A DNA stretch of 64,000 bases from Haliotis asinina (GCF_037392515.1 NC_090288.1:16462969-16526968); one strand, 5' to 3'. Positions 11,084-21,471 are shown, numbered from the stretch's first letter. The notes: generated by a model from the letters alone, not told the origin. Made by a program: numbers and translations.

Positions 11084-11103
11084 TGGTCCTTAACTTTTTT
11101 TGT
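11084..11103 (-). repeat. Right TIR of Tc1 element
   Basis: This 20-bp sequence is the exact reverse complement of the left TIR. LINE B sequence (TTAGCGAGGGTTTCGCCC) resumes immediately after it. Confidence 0.9.
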
Positions 11104-12035
11104 TAGCGAGGGTTTCGCCCAGTTTATTCGCAATATCTGATTTATGAGTAAGTAATTGATCTCCATGTTTGATATGATGGACATTAGATTTAGTGCCTTT
11201 ACCTTCAATTTTCTGGATCATGTTCCATACCTTGGACATGGGTGTCCGAGAATTTATTTTGGATACATAATTTTGCCAAGATTGGCGTTTGTTCCGTTTA
11301 AACGTACGCCGTGCTTTAGCATTTAAAATTTTAACTTTATTTAAATTATGCACCATAGGATGACGACGGAAATAATGTTCTAGCTTGTTTGCATTCATCG
11401 TTGAACCATGGTTTTCGAATATGTGGAACTGCAGAGGACTTCGTTATACACTCATCAGCTATGGAATTCAGTTCATCAGAAAAGCATTTGATAGCATCAG
11501 GAACGTCAATAAAACGTTCAGGATTAAGTTTTCCAGCACACAGTGTTTTATATAAAGCCCAGTTAGCCTTTTTAAAATTCCGCCTTGATGATGGAGGATC
11601 ATCAGATGGAGTTACAGATTTTGGTATAGTAGGAAAATGGTCACTTTCACAGAGGTCATCGTTGACTGACCATTCAAATTCATTTAGTAGTTCTAAATTT
11701 GTGAGTGACAAGTCAAGAGCAGAATAGGTCCCTGTACCAGGTTGTAAATATGTGTTGGAACCATCATTATAAATACATACATCATTGTCAGAACAAAAGT
11801 TCTCCAACAACTTAGATGAGTTACACTACCCCATAGTGGGTTGTGACCATTTAAATCTCCCATTATCATACAGTGCTTTGGGAGCTGGTCATACAGAGCT
11901 TGAAGATCAGTTTTGGCAAACGTCGAAGATGGCGAAAGAGAGCATAGCGTAAACGCTACATGTAAAGTAATTCTCACTGCAACAGCCTGCATATTAGTAA
12001 TAAGTGGAACAGGGCTTTGAATAATGTTATGTCTG

Positions 12036-12520
12036 ACTAGAATGGATGATCCACCAGTGGCCCTATCACCCGGAGGTGAAAAACAATGGTATGCATTAAA
12101 TTGACGAAGGTCAAATGTATCTGTCTGTTTTAAAATGTGTCTTGGGGACATATGGTTGAAGGTGTAAAATCTTGGACCAATAGCTGTAATTCATGTAAAT
12201 TAGTCCTCAATCCTCTGCAATTCCACTGTACAATATTATGGGAATAAACTATCTTTTGGGGGGATTTATTGGGGATCTACTCTGCACTCTTTTGGAGGGC
12301 GACAAGCTGTGTGCCCTAGAATGAATAGACTAGAATGGATGATCCACCAGTGGCCCTATCACCCGGAGGTGAAAAAAATGATATGCATTAAATTGACGAA
12401 GGTCAAATGTATCTGTTTGTTTCAAATAGGTGTAAAATCTTGGACTATCTTTTGAGTGGAGTTACTGGGGATCTACCTTGCACTCTTTTGGAGGGCGACA
12501 AGCTATGTGCCCTAGAATGG
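12036..12520 (-). repeat. Local direct duplication across the LINE B ORF1/ORF2 junction
   Basis: The block from GACTAGAATGGATGATCCAC to GTGCCCTAGAATG occurs at about 12036-12324 and again at 12326-12520. The second copy lacks about 100 internal bases. It duplicates the endonuclease start and the end of ORF1. No other LINE copy in the window shows it, so it arose after insertion or in this copy's direct source. Confidence 0.7.
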
Positions 12521-12740
12521 ACGTTTTCAGAAACGTCCATGTCTACAAGAGACCCATATTTATTGAACAATTGAATTTTATTTTGTAACCCTTTAGGAGC
12601 TCTGCCACTTTGTTGTTTTGAAGCATCAGGCTTAGGCTTTGGTTTACTTTTCACCGTTTGTTGACTATCAGCTGTCGAATGAGACTTTGAGTGTGACTGA
12701 GATGCTGATTTGTGGTCAGAAGACTTTGATGTACTAGGAA
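12445..12740 (-). pseudogene. LINE B ORF1, C-terminal part
   Basis: This frame encodes the Lys/Pro-rich K-S-K-P-K-P-K-P segment, S-G-R-A-P-K-G, N-K-I-Q-L-F-N-K-Y-G-S-L and the conserved end D-M-D-V-S-E-N-V-H-S-R-A-H-S-L-S-P. It is cut at 12740 by the tail of LINE C and continues at 16617. The family-wide conservation of this end suggests a role in the RNA-binding protein, although I know of no function for it. Confidence 0.75.
12732..12740. repeat. Left TSD of LINE C (TACTAGGAA, up to 13 bp with GTGA)
   Basis: TACTAGGAA occurs here and at 16617-16625. The target also has GTGA next to it, identical to the element's tail unit, so the duplication could be read as 9 to 13 bp. Confidence 0.85.
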
Positions 12741-13289
12741 GTGAGAGAGTGAGTTAAAATTTAACGTCACATCGGCAATATTTCAGCCATATCGTGACGA
12801 GAACATCTAATATCAAAATTAATTATATGTCTACTATAAAACCTGTCAACGAAGGACAGTAAAACAACTAGAATATCACAAATGGAATTAAAACTAGCAT
12901 GGAAAGTTAAAATCAACATCACCATTAGGACAATACACTATAAAATCAGGCTATAGATCGCCAACAACTGAAGGTAGATCACCAAACTAGGGACCATGGG
13001 GACTTACAGTACCTTTGCTACCTGCATGGACCCTAGTTGGATTTACACCATCCCTTCAGCTGCTGGCGAGTGTACAATATGCTAGCCAAAATTAAAACAA
13101 GAAGAATACTACGATTAAAAACCTGGTAGATTTAATTTTACATGGAATGTTTGTGGACTTACGTACCCTCTCACGAGGACAATAATTTTACAATACTTCA
13201 ACCCCCTTTGAGGGTACAGCCACTAACAATTCTAGTTACTAACCTAAACTACCAATCATTAAAATACATTTATATACAGAACATATAAC
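12741..13289 (-). repeat. LINE C 3' UTR and GTGA tail
   Basis: From the ORF2 stop region to the tail, it carries the family blocks CTTTGAGGGTACAGCCACTAA, TTACGTACCCTCTC, TGCTACCTGCATGGACCCTA, GGTAGATCACC, CGAAGGACAGTAAAACAACT and ACGTCACATCGGCAATATTT, in that order from right to left on the plus strand. The same order is found in all 3' fragments of this window. Confidence 0.85.
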
Positions 13290-14690
13290 TCAAAATTCAA
13301 CCAAGAAATCAATTTCCTTTAAGAAACCAATAATTAAATGAGCGCTGACTGTGTTAAAAAGATCCTTAACAGTTTTTACAGAAAAATACTTATCCCTTAT
13401 GATGGAGAATTCAACACAGTCAAGCAGGATATGCTTGACCGTGACTCTCTCATCACAAGGGATACAAAACGGAGGATCCTCACCTTTTAAAAGGTATGCG
13501 TGAGTGTATCTTGTATCTTGAGTGTATCCATCAATTGAATCGTTTAAAACGTTTGATAAACTGTTGATCTTGATGCTAAAAAGAGTGACAGATAAAATAC
13601 TGCCTTGTGGAACACCCTGATCCTGATTGTAATGATCAGACAGGGTAGAACCCACACGGACCTGGAATTGTCTGTCATTTAAAAAGTTGACAATAAATTG
13701 AGGCAAACGACCTCGCAAACCAAAGTCATGTAAATCCCTCAAAATACCATGTTTCCAGGTTGTGTCATATGCTTTTTCAAGATCAAAACAGATAGACACA
13801 GCATGTTGTTTATTAATTAGTGCGTTTTTAACAAATGATTCCAGTCGCACTAAGTGATCGACAGTACTTCTGTTTATTCGGAAACCACATTGTATATCTG
13901 TGATAAGAGTATTTGTTTCGAAGTACCAAACAAGTCGATTATATAATTATTTATCATGCGTTCCATGGTCTTGCAAACACAGCTAGTTAGTGAAATAGGT
14001 CGATAATTGGACGGATCCGTATGATCACGTCTAGGTTTAGGTATTGGTACTACTATGGCGTCACGCCATGACGGAGGAAAGTTACCCGATGTCCAAATAT
14101 CATCAAAAATATGTAGGAGAGTTTCTAGGCAGGATTCTGGTAAGTGCTTCAGGAGTTGATAATGTATGTTATCAGCTCCTGTAGCAGTGTCATGAGCTTG
14201 ATCAAGAGCAGTATGGAGTTCATGAATAGAAAAAGTTTCATTATAATCTTCCCCATTATCAGAATTGAAATTAATAGTTTTCTTTTCTTGTTGGTTTTGA
14301 TATTGCTGAAATTTAGGTACATAATTTGAAGAGGAAGAGTGTTTAGCAAGAGTTTCGCCTAGTTTATTAGCAATATCTGATTTATCAGTAAGCAATTGAT
14401 CTCCATGTTTAAGATGATGGACAGTAGATACCTTGGACATGGGTGTCCGAGAATTTATTTTGGATACATAATTTTGCCAAGATTGGCGTTTGTTCTGTTT
14501 AAAAGTACGCCTGGAGGTGAAAAGCAATGACATGCTTTGTAATGACGAAGATCCAAAGTACCTGTCTGTTTTAAATAAGTCTCCTGCAGACAGATCGCTG
14601 AAGGTGTAAAATCTTGGACTAATAGCTGTAATTCATGTAAGTTAGTCCTCAGTCCTCTGCAGTTCCACTGTAGAATATTGTTGGAATAAA
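13290..14690 (-). pseudogene. LINE C ORF2, fragments of endonuclease, linker, RT and C-terminus
   Basis: The pieces are an endonuclease start (14519-14690); a linker with S-K-I-N-S-R-T-P-M-S-K-V joined to T-A-T-G-A-D-N-I-H-Y-Q-L-L and the RT fingers V-V-P-I-P-K-P-R-R-D and N-Y-R-P-I-S-L-T-S (13874-14518); then F-D-L-E-K-A-Y-D-T-T-W and Q-G-V-P-Q-G-S-I-L-S (13500-13850). The frame then jumps past F-V-D-D and RNase H to the C-terminal zinc segment C-I-P-C-D-E-R-V-T-V-K-H-I-L-L-D-C. The catalytic F-V-D-D is absent, so the enzyme is dead. Confidence 0.85.
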
Positions 14691-15966
14691 CTATCTTTTA
14701 GGGGGATTTATTAAGGGTCTACCCCGCACTCTTTTGGAGGGCGACAAGCTATGTGCCCTAGAATGGACGTTTTCAGAAACGTCCATGTCTTCAAGAGACC
14801 CATATTTGTTGAACAATTGAATTTTATTTTGTGACCCTTTTGGAGCTCTGCCACTTTGGTGTTTTGAAGCATCAGGCTTAGGTTTAGGTTTACTTTTAAC
14901 AGTGTGTTGAATATCAGCTGTTGGTTGAGACTTTGAATGTGACTGAGATGATGATGATTTGTGATCAGAAGAAGACTTGGATGTACTAGGAACTGATTCC
15001 TCAGTCTGTGATGATATAGTAGGGTATAGCATCTGTGGAGAGTTGCAATTTACCCAAGTCAAGGTAGTTTGGCAGCTTGTTGATGATTTTGTTCTTTTAG
15101 AGCTAGACTCAGATGGTGTTTTTGCTTCTGTAGCATAACTTTCTTGAAGATCAGATCTCTGTACCAGTTTTTTTTGCCTCAGAAAAGGAGATATTTTGAG
15201 TAAACTTTATTCTGTTTATCTCCATTTGCTCTTTCCAAATAGGACACTGTTTAGAAAATGACGAATGATCGCCTGAGCAGTTGGTGCATTTTTAAAAATC
15301 ACTGTCACAATCTTCTGTTGTGTGTGTTTTCTCACCACAGTGAGCACACACAACAGACAATGTGCAAGTGTTCACACCATGTCCACATTTCTGGCATTTA
15401 AAACACCGCAAAGGGTTGGGGATGTACAAATCAACGTTAACATTGCAGTAACCTGCCTTGATTGATTTGGGTGCATTTGGTGCAGAGAACGAAAACAGGT
15501 ACGTGTTAGTTGGAACAACCTCATTATTCTTCAGGCTTGTAAATCGTATTACATCTATCACTCCTTGATTCTTCATTTCCGATACAATGTCAAACTCAGT
15601 CATATCTGCAAATAGACGCTCTCGATCTCTTACAATTCCTTTACTGATGTTCAGAGTTCTATGTGCAGACACCTTAACCGGAACTCCAACAAACATTTCA
15701 GTGGACAGCAGATTGGTTGCTTGTTGTTTTCTAATACATTCAAGCAACAGAGATCCTGAACGCAGGCGTTTCACATCTTTAATTTCTCCTGCTATTCCAT
15801 GGATACCTTTTGATATAGCAAACGGATTTAGCTTTAATGGAGTTTGATCAAGAGTCTCAAGAAGTAGGAAACGTGGCCAATAATCAACAGATTTGGAAGG
15901 TCGCTGTTCATCATAATCAATGTCAAGTGGACGTTTCGTTTTTTTGTTTGGGGTTTCGTATTCCAT
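14691..15966 (-). pseudogene. LINE C ORF1, single frameshift near 15170-15300
   Basis: Translation starts at the ATG at 15966 (M-E-Y-E-T-P-N-K-K-T-K-R). It reads the RRM-like region (W-P-R-F, N-P-F-A-I-S-K-G-I-H-G-I-A-G-E) and knuckles C-F-K-C-Q-K-C-G-H-G-V-N-T-C and C-A-H-C-G-E-K-T-H-T-T-E-D-C, and runs to 15292. After a frame change, the Ser-rich region and the D-M-D-V-S-E-N-V end are read to the TAG at 14691. In this subfamily the ORF1 stop lies next to the endonuclease start and no ATG is visible at the beginning of ORF2. Confidence 0.85.
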
Positions 15967-16616
15967 GCTAAGTGGTAATGATTCGTCATCCGAGCTCCCC
16001 ACCCACCACGGAGTATCACAAGGACAATGCTAAAAACAAGCGGATCTCCAGCTTGCAGCACCAAGGATACCCGGATGATATACTCCAGCAGAAAAAATAA
16101 AAGATTAATAGTTCCACCAGATTGGCCCATGAGCCACCGCCTTCTGGGCATACGACTCTAGGCAAAAACAAACATAAAATGATACATTTGAAATTATGGA
16201 ATCCATACATAAAATGATGGGTTTGAACTAACAATTTCAAAATAGCCAAGCATGAAAAATCAAAGCAACAGTTTTATAAATTTTGAGCATTACATAGTTG
16301 TAGCTCAGGGCTTGGCGTGACCAGCCGATTGATAGAACTGGGCCAGTTCTACCACCCGTCTAGGTGAAGTAAGGGCCGAAGTGGTGTGTTGAGCAATAGG
16401 AGCAAAATGGTTCAGTCTCCTACCGCCCTCAACCACCAGACTACCGTCCTCCACCGACACGGGACGCAACACACGGCAAACAGGTTGCCCAATTTATTCG
16501 CCTCTTACGACCAGCAATGGGGTGCTGTGGACACATTTTGTCCCGGGTCCACACGGGAGAAGAGCACTTAGCGGTACCCAGCACCCACCACGAGGAGGTG
16601 GCTCTTCATGGGTGCC
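15967..16616 (-). promoter_or_regulatory. LINE C 5' UTR, second module-1 subtype
   Basis: Module 1 (about 16305-16616) starts GGCACCCATGAAGAGCC and carries GTGTGGACCCGGGACA and TGTCCACAGCACCCCATTGC in place of the GGGGGGATATTTGGTCC block of copies A, B and D. A ~160-base AT-rich spacer separates it from module 2 (about 15970-16165). Two module-1 subtypes therefore exist with the same terminus. Confidence 0.6.
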
Positions 16617-16625
16617 TACTAGGAA
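16617..16625. repeat. Right TSD of LINE C (TACTAGGAA)
   Basis: This matches 12732-12740 and is followed by LINE B ORF1 sequence. Confidence 0.85.
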
Positions 16626-17383
16626 GTGATTCCTCAGTCTGTGATGATATAGCAGGGTACAGAGGCTGTGGAGAATCGCAATTTACCCAGGTCAAGGTTG
16701 TTTGGCATACTGTGGTTAATGTTGTTAACCTGTTTGCCGTGTGTTGCGTCCCGTGTCGGTGGAGGACGGGATCTTGGTGGTTGATATTTCTGGCATTTAA
16801 AACGCCTGAGCGGGTTGGGGATGTAGGTATGAACTGGAATGTTACAGTAGCCTGCCTTCACTGATTTGGGTGCATTTGGAGATGAAAAAATAAACATGTA
16901 CGTATTCGTTTTGATGGTTTCGTTTTTTCTCCGAGTTGAAAAGCGGTTGACATAGAGCACACCTTGATCCTTCACTTCAGAGCCTATATCAAGTTCCGAC
17001 ATTTCATCCAACAATCGATCACGATCTCTCACAATATCTTTAGTCGTGTTCAAGGTCTTGTGAGCAGAGATCGTGACCGGAATGCCCACGAAAGATTTCA
17101 TGTTCATCAGGTTAGTTGCTTGTTGCTTTTTCCCGCGTTCAACTAGCAGGGCACCCAAACGTAAGCGTCTAATGTTTTTCACCTTCCCAGCAATACCTTG
17201 AATACCCCTGGACACAGCAAAGGGGTTCAGTTTTAACGGTGTCTTGTCAGGAGTCTCAATCACAATGAAACGTGGCCAATATTCAATCGATGCAGACGGT
17301 CTCGGGTCAGTATCAGCAGGGGCAATATCAAGTGGACGTTTTGTTTTTTTAAGTGGTATTTTGTAAGCAGTGGTTAAGGTCAT
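16617..17383 (-). pseudogene. LINE B ORF1, N-terminal part with inverted 5'-module insert
   Basis: From the ATG at 17383 the frame encodes K-K-T-K-R-P-L-D-I-A-P, the RRM-like region (W-P-R-F-I-V-I-E-T, N-P-F-A-V-S-R-G-I-Q-G) and P-N-P-L-R-R-F-K-C-Q-K-Y. Instead of the expected G-H-G of the knuckle, the sequence at about 16733-16792 is an inverted ~60-base piece of the LINE 5' module. It then returns to ORF1 at T-L-T-W-V-N-C. The knuckles are lost. The same Q-K-Y junction occurs in copy F. Confidence 0.85.
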
Positions 17384-17926
17384 ATGGTTCATCATCCGAG
17401 CTCCCCACCCACCACGGAGTATCACAAGGACAATGCTAAAGCAAGCGGGCCTCCAGCTTACAGTACCAAGGATACCCGGATGATATACTCCAGCAGAAGA
17501 ATTAAAACATTAATAATTCCACCAGATTGGCCCATGAGCCACCGCCTTCTGGCATAGGACTCAGAACAACATATTTCAAAATCAAAAAAGTTTTAGATAA
17601 TAAAACAATTCCGAAAGATATGTGTGCATTGATAAATATAATAATACTGCATGCACAGGGCTTGGCATGACCAGCCGATTGGTCGAACCGGGCCCATTCG
17701 ACCACCCGTCTAAGCAAAGTTAGGGCCAAAGTGGTGTACTGAGCAACAGGAACACGGTTGCAAGCTCCTATTGCCCTCAACCACCAGGATCCCTTCATCC
17801 ACCGACACAGCGCCGCAACCCACGGCAAACGGGTTGGTGGACCAAATATCCCCCCTACCCCACTACGGGGGTGTCGGCGAGCTCTTAGCGTTACCCAGCA
17901 CCCACCACGAGGAGGTGGCTCGCCTT
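17384..17926 (-). promoter_or_regulatory. LINE B 5' UTR
   Basis: Module 1 (about 17655-17926) is of the GGGGGGATATTTGGTCC subtype and ends at GGCGAGCC, nine bases short of GGCACCC. A ~90-base unmatched spacer and module 2 (about 17395-17555) follow toward ORF1. Confidence 0.55.
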
Positions 17927-18065
17927 AACAATGTAGTTTGCTATTTGTGAAAATAGAGATTGATTATTTTTCATTTGAATAATGTTGTCTTTTGTACACT
18001 AAACAGCTGCAACTTTAGAAAATGACTCAGGTCGGTAGTTAAGTGGATCATTTATCTCATATCCA

Positions 18066-18540
18066 ACTTCTCATAGCCAACACATGTCATATTTGGGATT
18101 TCACTTTCTCAGTAAAGTACAAATTCTAGTACTTTTTTGGTTGAGTCCCATCCGGGATTCGAACACACACCCTCAGAGTCAGGCACCTAATCGCCAGCAC
18201 ACAAACTCAGCCGCCTAGCCCGCTCAGTCATCGCAACTTCCACAAAAATGAAAGTCGGACAACTGGTAGTCTAGACTGCGTACTTTGTGTACCCCTCTGA
18301 TGAGTGTAAATTGGCACGGCTCCCACGGCCGAAAGCTATGATTACACGATGCCATTTAGAAAATGGTCAAATGCAACATATGTCATATTTGGGATTTCAC
18401 TTTCTCAGTAAGGTACAAATTCTAGTACTTTTTGGGTTGGGTCCCATCCGTGATTCGAACACGCACCCTCAGAGTCATAGGCAACTTACATTTTGTTCGA
18501 TAGACAAAAGATTAATTTTGCAGGGTCCTGGCCGACGGCA
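18066..18540 (-). repeat. tRNA-like SINE unit, two partial copies
   Basis: Read on the minus strand, the unit contains TGAGCGGGCTAGGCGGCTG and GTGTTCGAATCCCGG about 45 bases apart, which resemble the A and B boxes of a tRNA-Leu/Ser-like pol III promoter. A shared body follows with AAAAAGTACTAGAATTTGTA and GAAAGTGAAATCCCAAATATGAC. A second, shorter copy follows at about 18365-18490. The same unit forms the palindromic insertion at 30713-31453. Confidence 0.65.
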
Positions 18541-19798
18541 GAATAAAGTGGACCAAGATGATGATAATAGTGTTAAGAAGATTTATTTCCTGTAAATGAC
18601 CTATATAACGTTAGTATTAGTTAATTGTGGGTCAGGTCTAAGGGGATTGTACGGCGCATCCTCTTTTGGGCTGGTAGGTCTGTTTGCATATATTACTTAT
18701 TCCATTTTCCATAAGTAATATTCGTGCCTATGAAAAAAACATCTGTGTCAATTATGATAGGCCATGCTATGATAAAATACATGAAAACTGCACACGAAAT
18801 CATAAAATAAAATTCAGGTTAATTTGATATAACGTATCACTCCGCGTGTGGGCGTATCATGGAGCTGACCTTGATCATACATTCCCCCGCATGACGTCAT
18901 GAATCAAGTCCCACTTTCACAACTTCCCATGGGCAAAATAGTGATACCAGTCTAATGAAATTCATTCATATTCTAATACGTACAATTTGTATGAAGCAAT
19001 GAACAGTCTATTGGACTTTAAATCGATCAAAAGGTCCCAGTCGGGTTTGGTGACCTTCATTTCAAGATCACAAATGGACTTTTACCCTTGACAATAAGAT
19101 AACTCAAGAACCGTTCACTGGATTCTTTTCGTATTCAGCACCGAGCTTCATCGATGGATCGGAGGTTTCAGTTGCTTTTGGCGACACTATGATAATTGTA
19201 GCATGTTAACTTGCATGATAAAATTGTCAGTTAGATATCTCAAGGATAGTTCACTGAGTATTCTTCATAGACTTACATGACTTCTTTTGAATGTTTTGGT
19301 GAGCAATTGCTTTATTACTATTTCTGCCTATTTCATACACCATTACATTCAAGTTAAGGTCAAAGTGAATCTTGAAAATGTTTGCGTTTGAACAGCTATA
19401 GAGAAAGATATCAAGAGAGGTTGACTAGTCAAATTTTGCTTACATAGAACTACACCTTAAACTACGACCTCCACTTTTATAAATTTGATTTGATAATTTG
19501 CGGCTGGGTTAGTGACAACTACTTGTTTCGATTTCATTTCTTGTTGCGCATTTATATCAGTGATGATCTAATTGTTTTACTGTCCTTTGTTTATACTCTT
19601 ACGCTTAATTATAATATATCTATAACTTATTTAGTCACGATATAGCTAAAATACCACCGATGTGATTTAAGATCTTCACTCAATCATTACTTGGTTGTCA
19701 GATGAGGGACAGAACGCGACATCAGACACAAATTAAGCGCATGAGATACCATTGGTACGACAACATCCGATAAAGTGAGGGAAGAAACGTGCGTAAAA
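18541..19798. other. Unassigned sequence, no gene seen
   Basis: There are no convincing ORFs or known repeats here. An exact CRE/ATF-type palindrome TGACGTCA lies at 18892-18899. The sequence is AT-rich and looks like old intergenic DNA. Confidence 0.5.
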
Positions 19799-20366
19799 GG
19801 CACCCGTGGACGGCCACATCCTCATGGTGCGTGCTGGGTAACGCCAAGAGCCGTTCACCCCCGTCGTGGACCCGGGGGGATATTTGGTTCACCAACCCGT
19901 TTGCCGTGGGTTGCGGCCCTGTGTCGGTGGAGGAGGGGATCCTGGTGGTTGAGGGCATGGGAGCAGGACCGGTGTTTCTATTGCTCAACACACCACTTCG
20001 GCCCTGATTTCACCTAGAAGGGTGGTTGAATGGGCCCGGTTCAACCAATCGGAGCAGTCCTGAGCATTACTATATGCAATGTTGCACAACATTTTGAAAA
20101 TTGTAATATGTCTATTATTAGTTCTTGGCCGAATTTTGGATCTTCTGAATTTCAGTTGTACTAATTGTTTTGCCTAGAGTCGTATGCCCAGAAGGCGGTG
20201 GCTCATGGGCCAATCTGGTGGAATTATTAATGTTTTAATTTTTCTGCTGGAGTAGTTCATCCGAGTATCCTTGGTGCTGTAAGCTGGAGGCCCGCTTGCT
20301 TTAGCATTGTCCTTGTGATACTCCGTGGTGGGTGGGGTGCTCGGATGATGAACCATTTACACTACC

Positions 20367-20911
20367 ATGGCTTATTTGAAAACCCAACAAATACACAAAA
20401 AACAAAAACGTCCACTTGATATTGCCCCTGTTGATACTGGCCATAGACCGTCTGCATCGATTGAGTATTGGCCACGTTTCACTGTGATTGAGACTCCTGA
20501 CGAGACACCGTTGAAGTTGAACCCCTTTGCTGTATTCAAGGGTATTCAAGGTATTGCAGGGGATGTGAAGAACATAAGACGCTTACGTTCGGATGGCCTG
20601 CTAGTAGAGTGCGGGAAAAAGCAGCAAGCAACCAATTTGCTGAACATCAAATCTTTCGTGGGCAATCTGGTCACGGTATCTGCACACAAAACCTTGAACA
20701 CAAGCAAAGGCATCGTTAGAGATAGAGACCGACTGTTTGATGATATGTCGGACCTTGATATGGTATCTGAAATGAAGGATCGTGGTGTACTCTACGTCAA
20801 CCGCTTTTCAACTCGGAGAAACAATGAAACCATCAAAACCAATACGTATCTGTTTACTTTTTCAACTCCAAATGCTCCCAAATCAGTGAAGGCAGGCTAC
20901 TGTAACATTCA
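20367..20911 (+). pseudogene. LINE F ORF1 fragment
   Basis: The frame encodes K-K-Q-K-R-P-L-D-I-A-P, W-P-R-F-T-V-I-E-T, N-P-F-A-V-F-K-G-I-Q-G-I-A-G and S-V-K-A-G-Y-C-N-I, where LINE D interrupts it. The reading resumes at 27058 with N-I-Q-V-D-T-Y-I-P-N-P-L-R-R-F-K-C-Q-K-Y. It is the closest relative of the LINE B ORF1 in this window. It has no complete knuckles and no ORF2. Confidence 0.85.
20900..20911. repeat. Left TSD of LINE D (CTGTAACATTCA)
   Basis: The same 12 bases occur at 27057-27068. They are codons of the LINE F ORF1. Confidence 0.95.
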
Positions 20912-21471
20912 GTGAGTGAGTGAGTGAGTTATAATTTAACGTCACATCGGCAATATTTCAGCCATATCGTGACGAGAATAAGCATGATTATACAGAACAT
21001 GTAGATATTATAAAACCCGTCATCAAAGTACGGTAAAATAACTAGAGTATCACAATTCCAGTCTAAAACTAGCATATGAAGTTAAAACTACAGCACAATT
21101 TGGACAATACATAATATAAAAGTAGGCTATAGATCACCAACAACTGAAGGTAGATCACCATACTAGGAACCAAGGGGACTTACGTTACTTTAGCAACCTG
21201 CATGGCCCCTAGCTGGATTCACATCATCCCCTCCGCTGCTGGCGATTGTAGGAAAATGTAGCCGAAATTTAAAATGACAAAAATACTACGTTTAAAATAC
21301 TGGTAAGCTTAAATTTCACTTTGAAAGTTTCTGGACTTAAGCACCCTTTCAGGGGGACAATAATTTTACGCTGCTTTAACCCCCTTTGAGGGTACGGCCA
21401 CTAACAATCGCAGTTGACAATTCACACTACCATGTTTAAGATATCATCTTTCTATTTACAAAACATATTAT
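20912..21471 (-). repeat. LINE D 3' UTR with (GTGA)n tail
   Basis: The sense 3' end reads into TTATAACTCACTCACTCAC. The UTR has no ORF. Fragment J at 29457-29831 repeats its outer 300 bases without visible change. Confidence 0.9.

Larger units (their letters stand above)
9787..11103 (+). mobile_element. Tc1/mariner transposon, internally deleted, nested in LINE B
   Basis: The 1317-bp element has a 20-bp perfect terminal inverted repeat (ACAAAAAAAGTTAAGGACCA) at both ends and one transposase gene on the plus strand. It sits in the EN-RT linker of LINE B and replaces about 30 bases of it. The TA target duplication is not clean on both sides. The transposase has a nonsense codon and has lost its catalytic centre, so the copy could move only if another source supplied the enzyme. 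Confidence 0.9.
8870..12225 (-). pseudogene. LINE B ORF2 (EN-RT), heavily damaged, split by Tc1
   Basis: The endonuclease part (about 11700-12200) shows GDLNGHNPLWG and the G-T-G-T-Y-S-A-L-D-L segment. The linker (11104-11600) shows R-K-P-W-F-N-D-E-C-K-Q-A-R and S-K-I-N-S-R-T-P-M-S-K-V-W-N-M. After the Tc1, the RT resumes near 9780 and includes F-V-H-L-E-K-A-Y-D-T-T-W and F-V-D-D-F near 9015-9340. Most of the RT fingers, most of the RNase H and the reading-frame continuity are lost. It cannot encode a working enzyme. Confidence 0.8.
12741..16616 (-). mobile_element. GTGA-LINE copy C, internally deleted, inserted in ORF1 of LINE B
   Basis: The copy begins at the family 5' terminus GGCACCC (16616) and ends in the GTGAGAGAGTGAG tail at 12741, with a TSD on both sides. 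It is only 3.9 kb because the RNase H region, part of the RT and most of the endonuclease are deleted: at about 14518 the EN-RT linker joins directly to the S-P-P-G loop of the endonuclease. Both ends are complete, so a deleted RNA may have been retrotransposed in trans, or the deletions followed insertion. Confidence 0.88.
8281..17926 (-). mobile_element. GTGA-LINE copy B, near full length, interrupted by a Tc1 and by LINE C
   Basis: The copy is made of 17926-16617, then 12740-11104, then 9786-8281. LINE C (12741-16616) and a Tc1-like element (9787-11103) sit inside it. Continuity across LINE C is shown by the 9-bp duplication TACTAGGAA and by ORF1 reading on through the same Ser-rich region. 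The 3' end is a TGAGTGAGTGAG tail at 8281. The 5' end stops nine bases short of the family GGCACCC terminus. ORF1 has a deletion filled by an inverted piece of the 5' module, as in copy F. Confidence 0.85.
19799..20911 (+). mobile_element. GTGA-LINE copy F, left part (5' UTR and ORF1 N-terminus)
   Basis: The copy starts at GGCACCCGTGG (19799) on the plus strand. It has module 1 (to about 20065), a ~105-base unmatched spacer, module 2 (from GCCTAGAGTC at about 20174) and ORF1 from 20367. LINE D splits it at 20911/20912, and it continues at 27058. It then runs into an inverted module 1, so the whole unit has long terminal inverted repeats. No duplication is visible at its outer borders. Confidence 0.82.

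Noticed and set aside
20912..20960. (GTGA)n tracts as ordinary microsatellites
   Set aside because: Each tract is fixed at the 3' end of the same LINE 3' UTR, so they are element tails rather than independent repeats.
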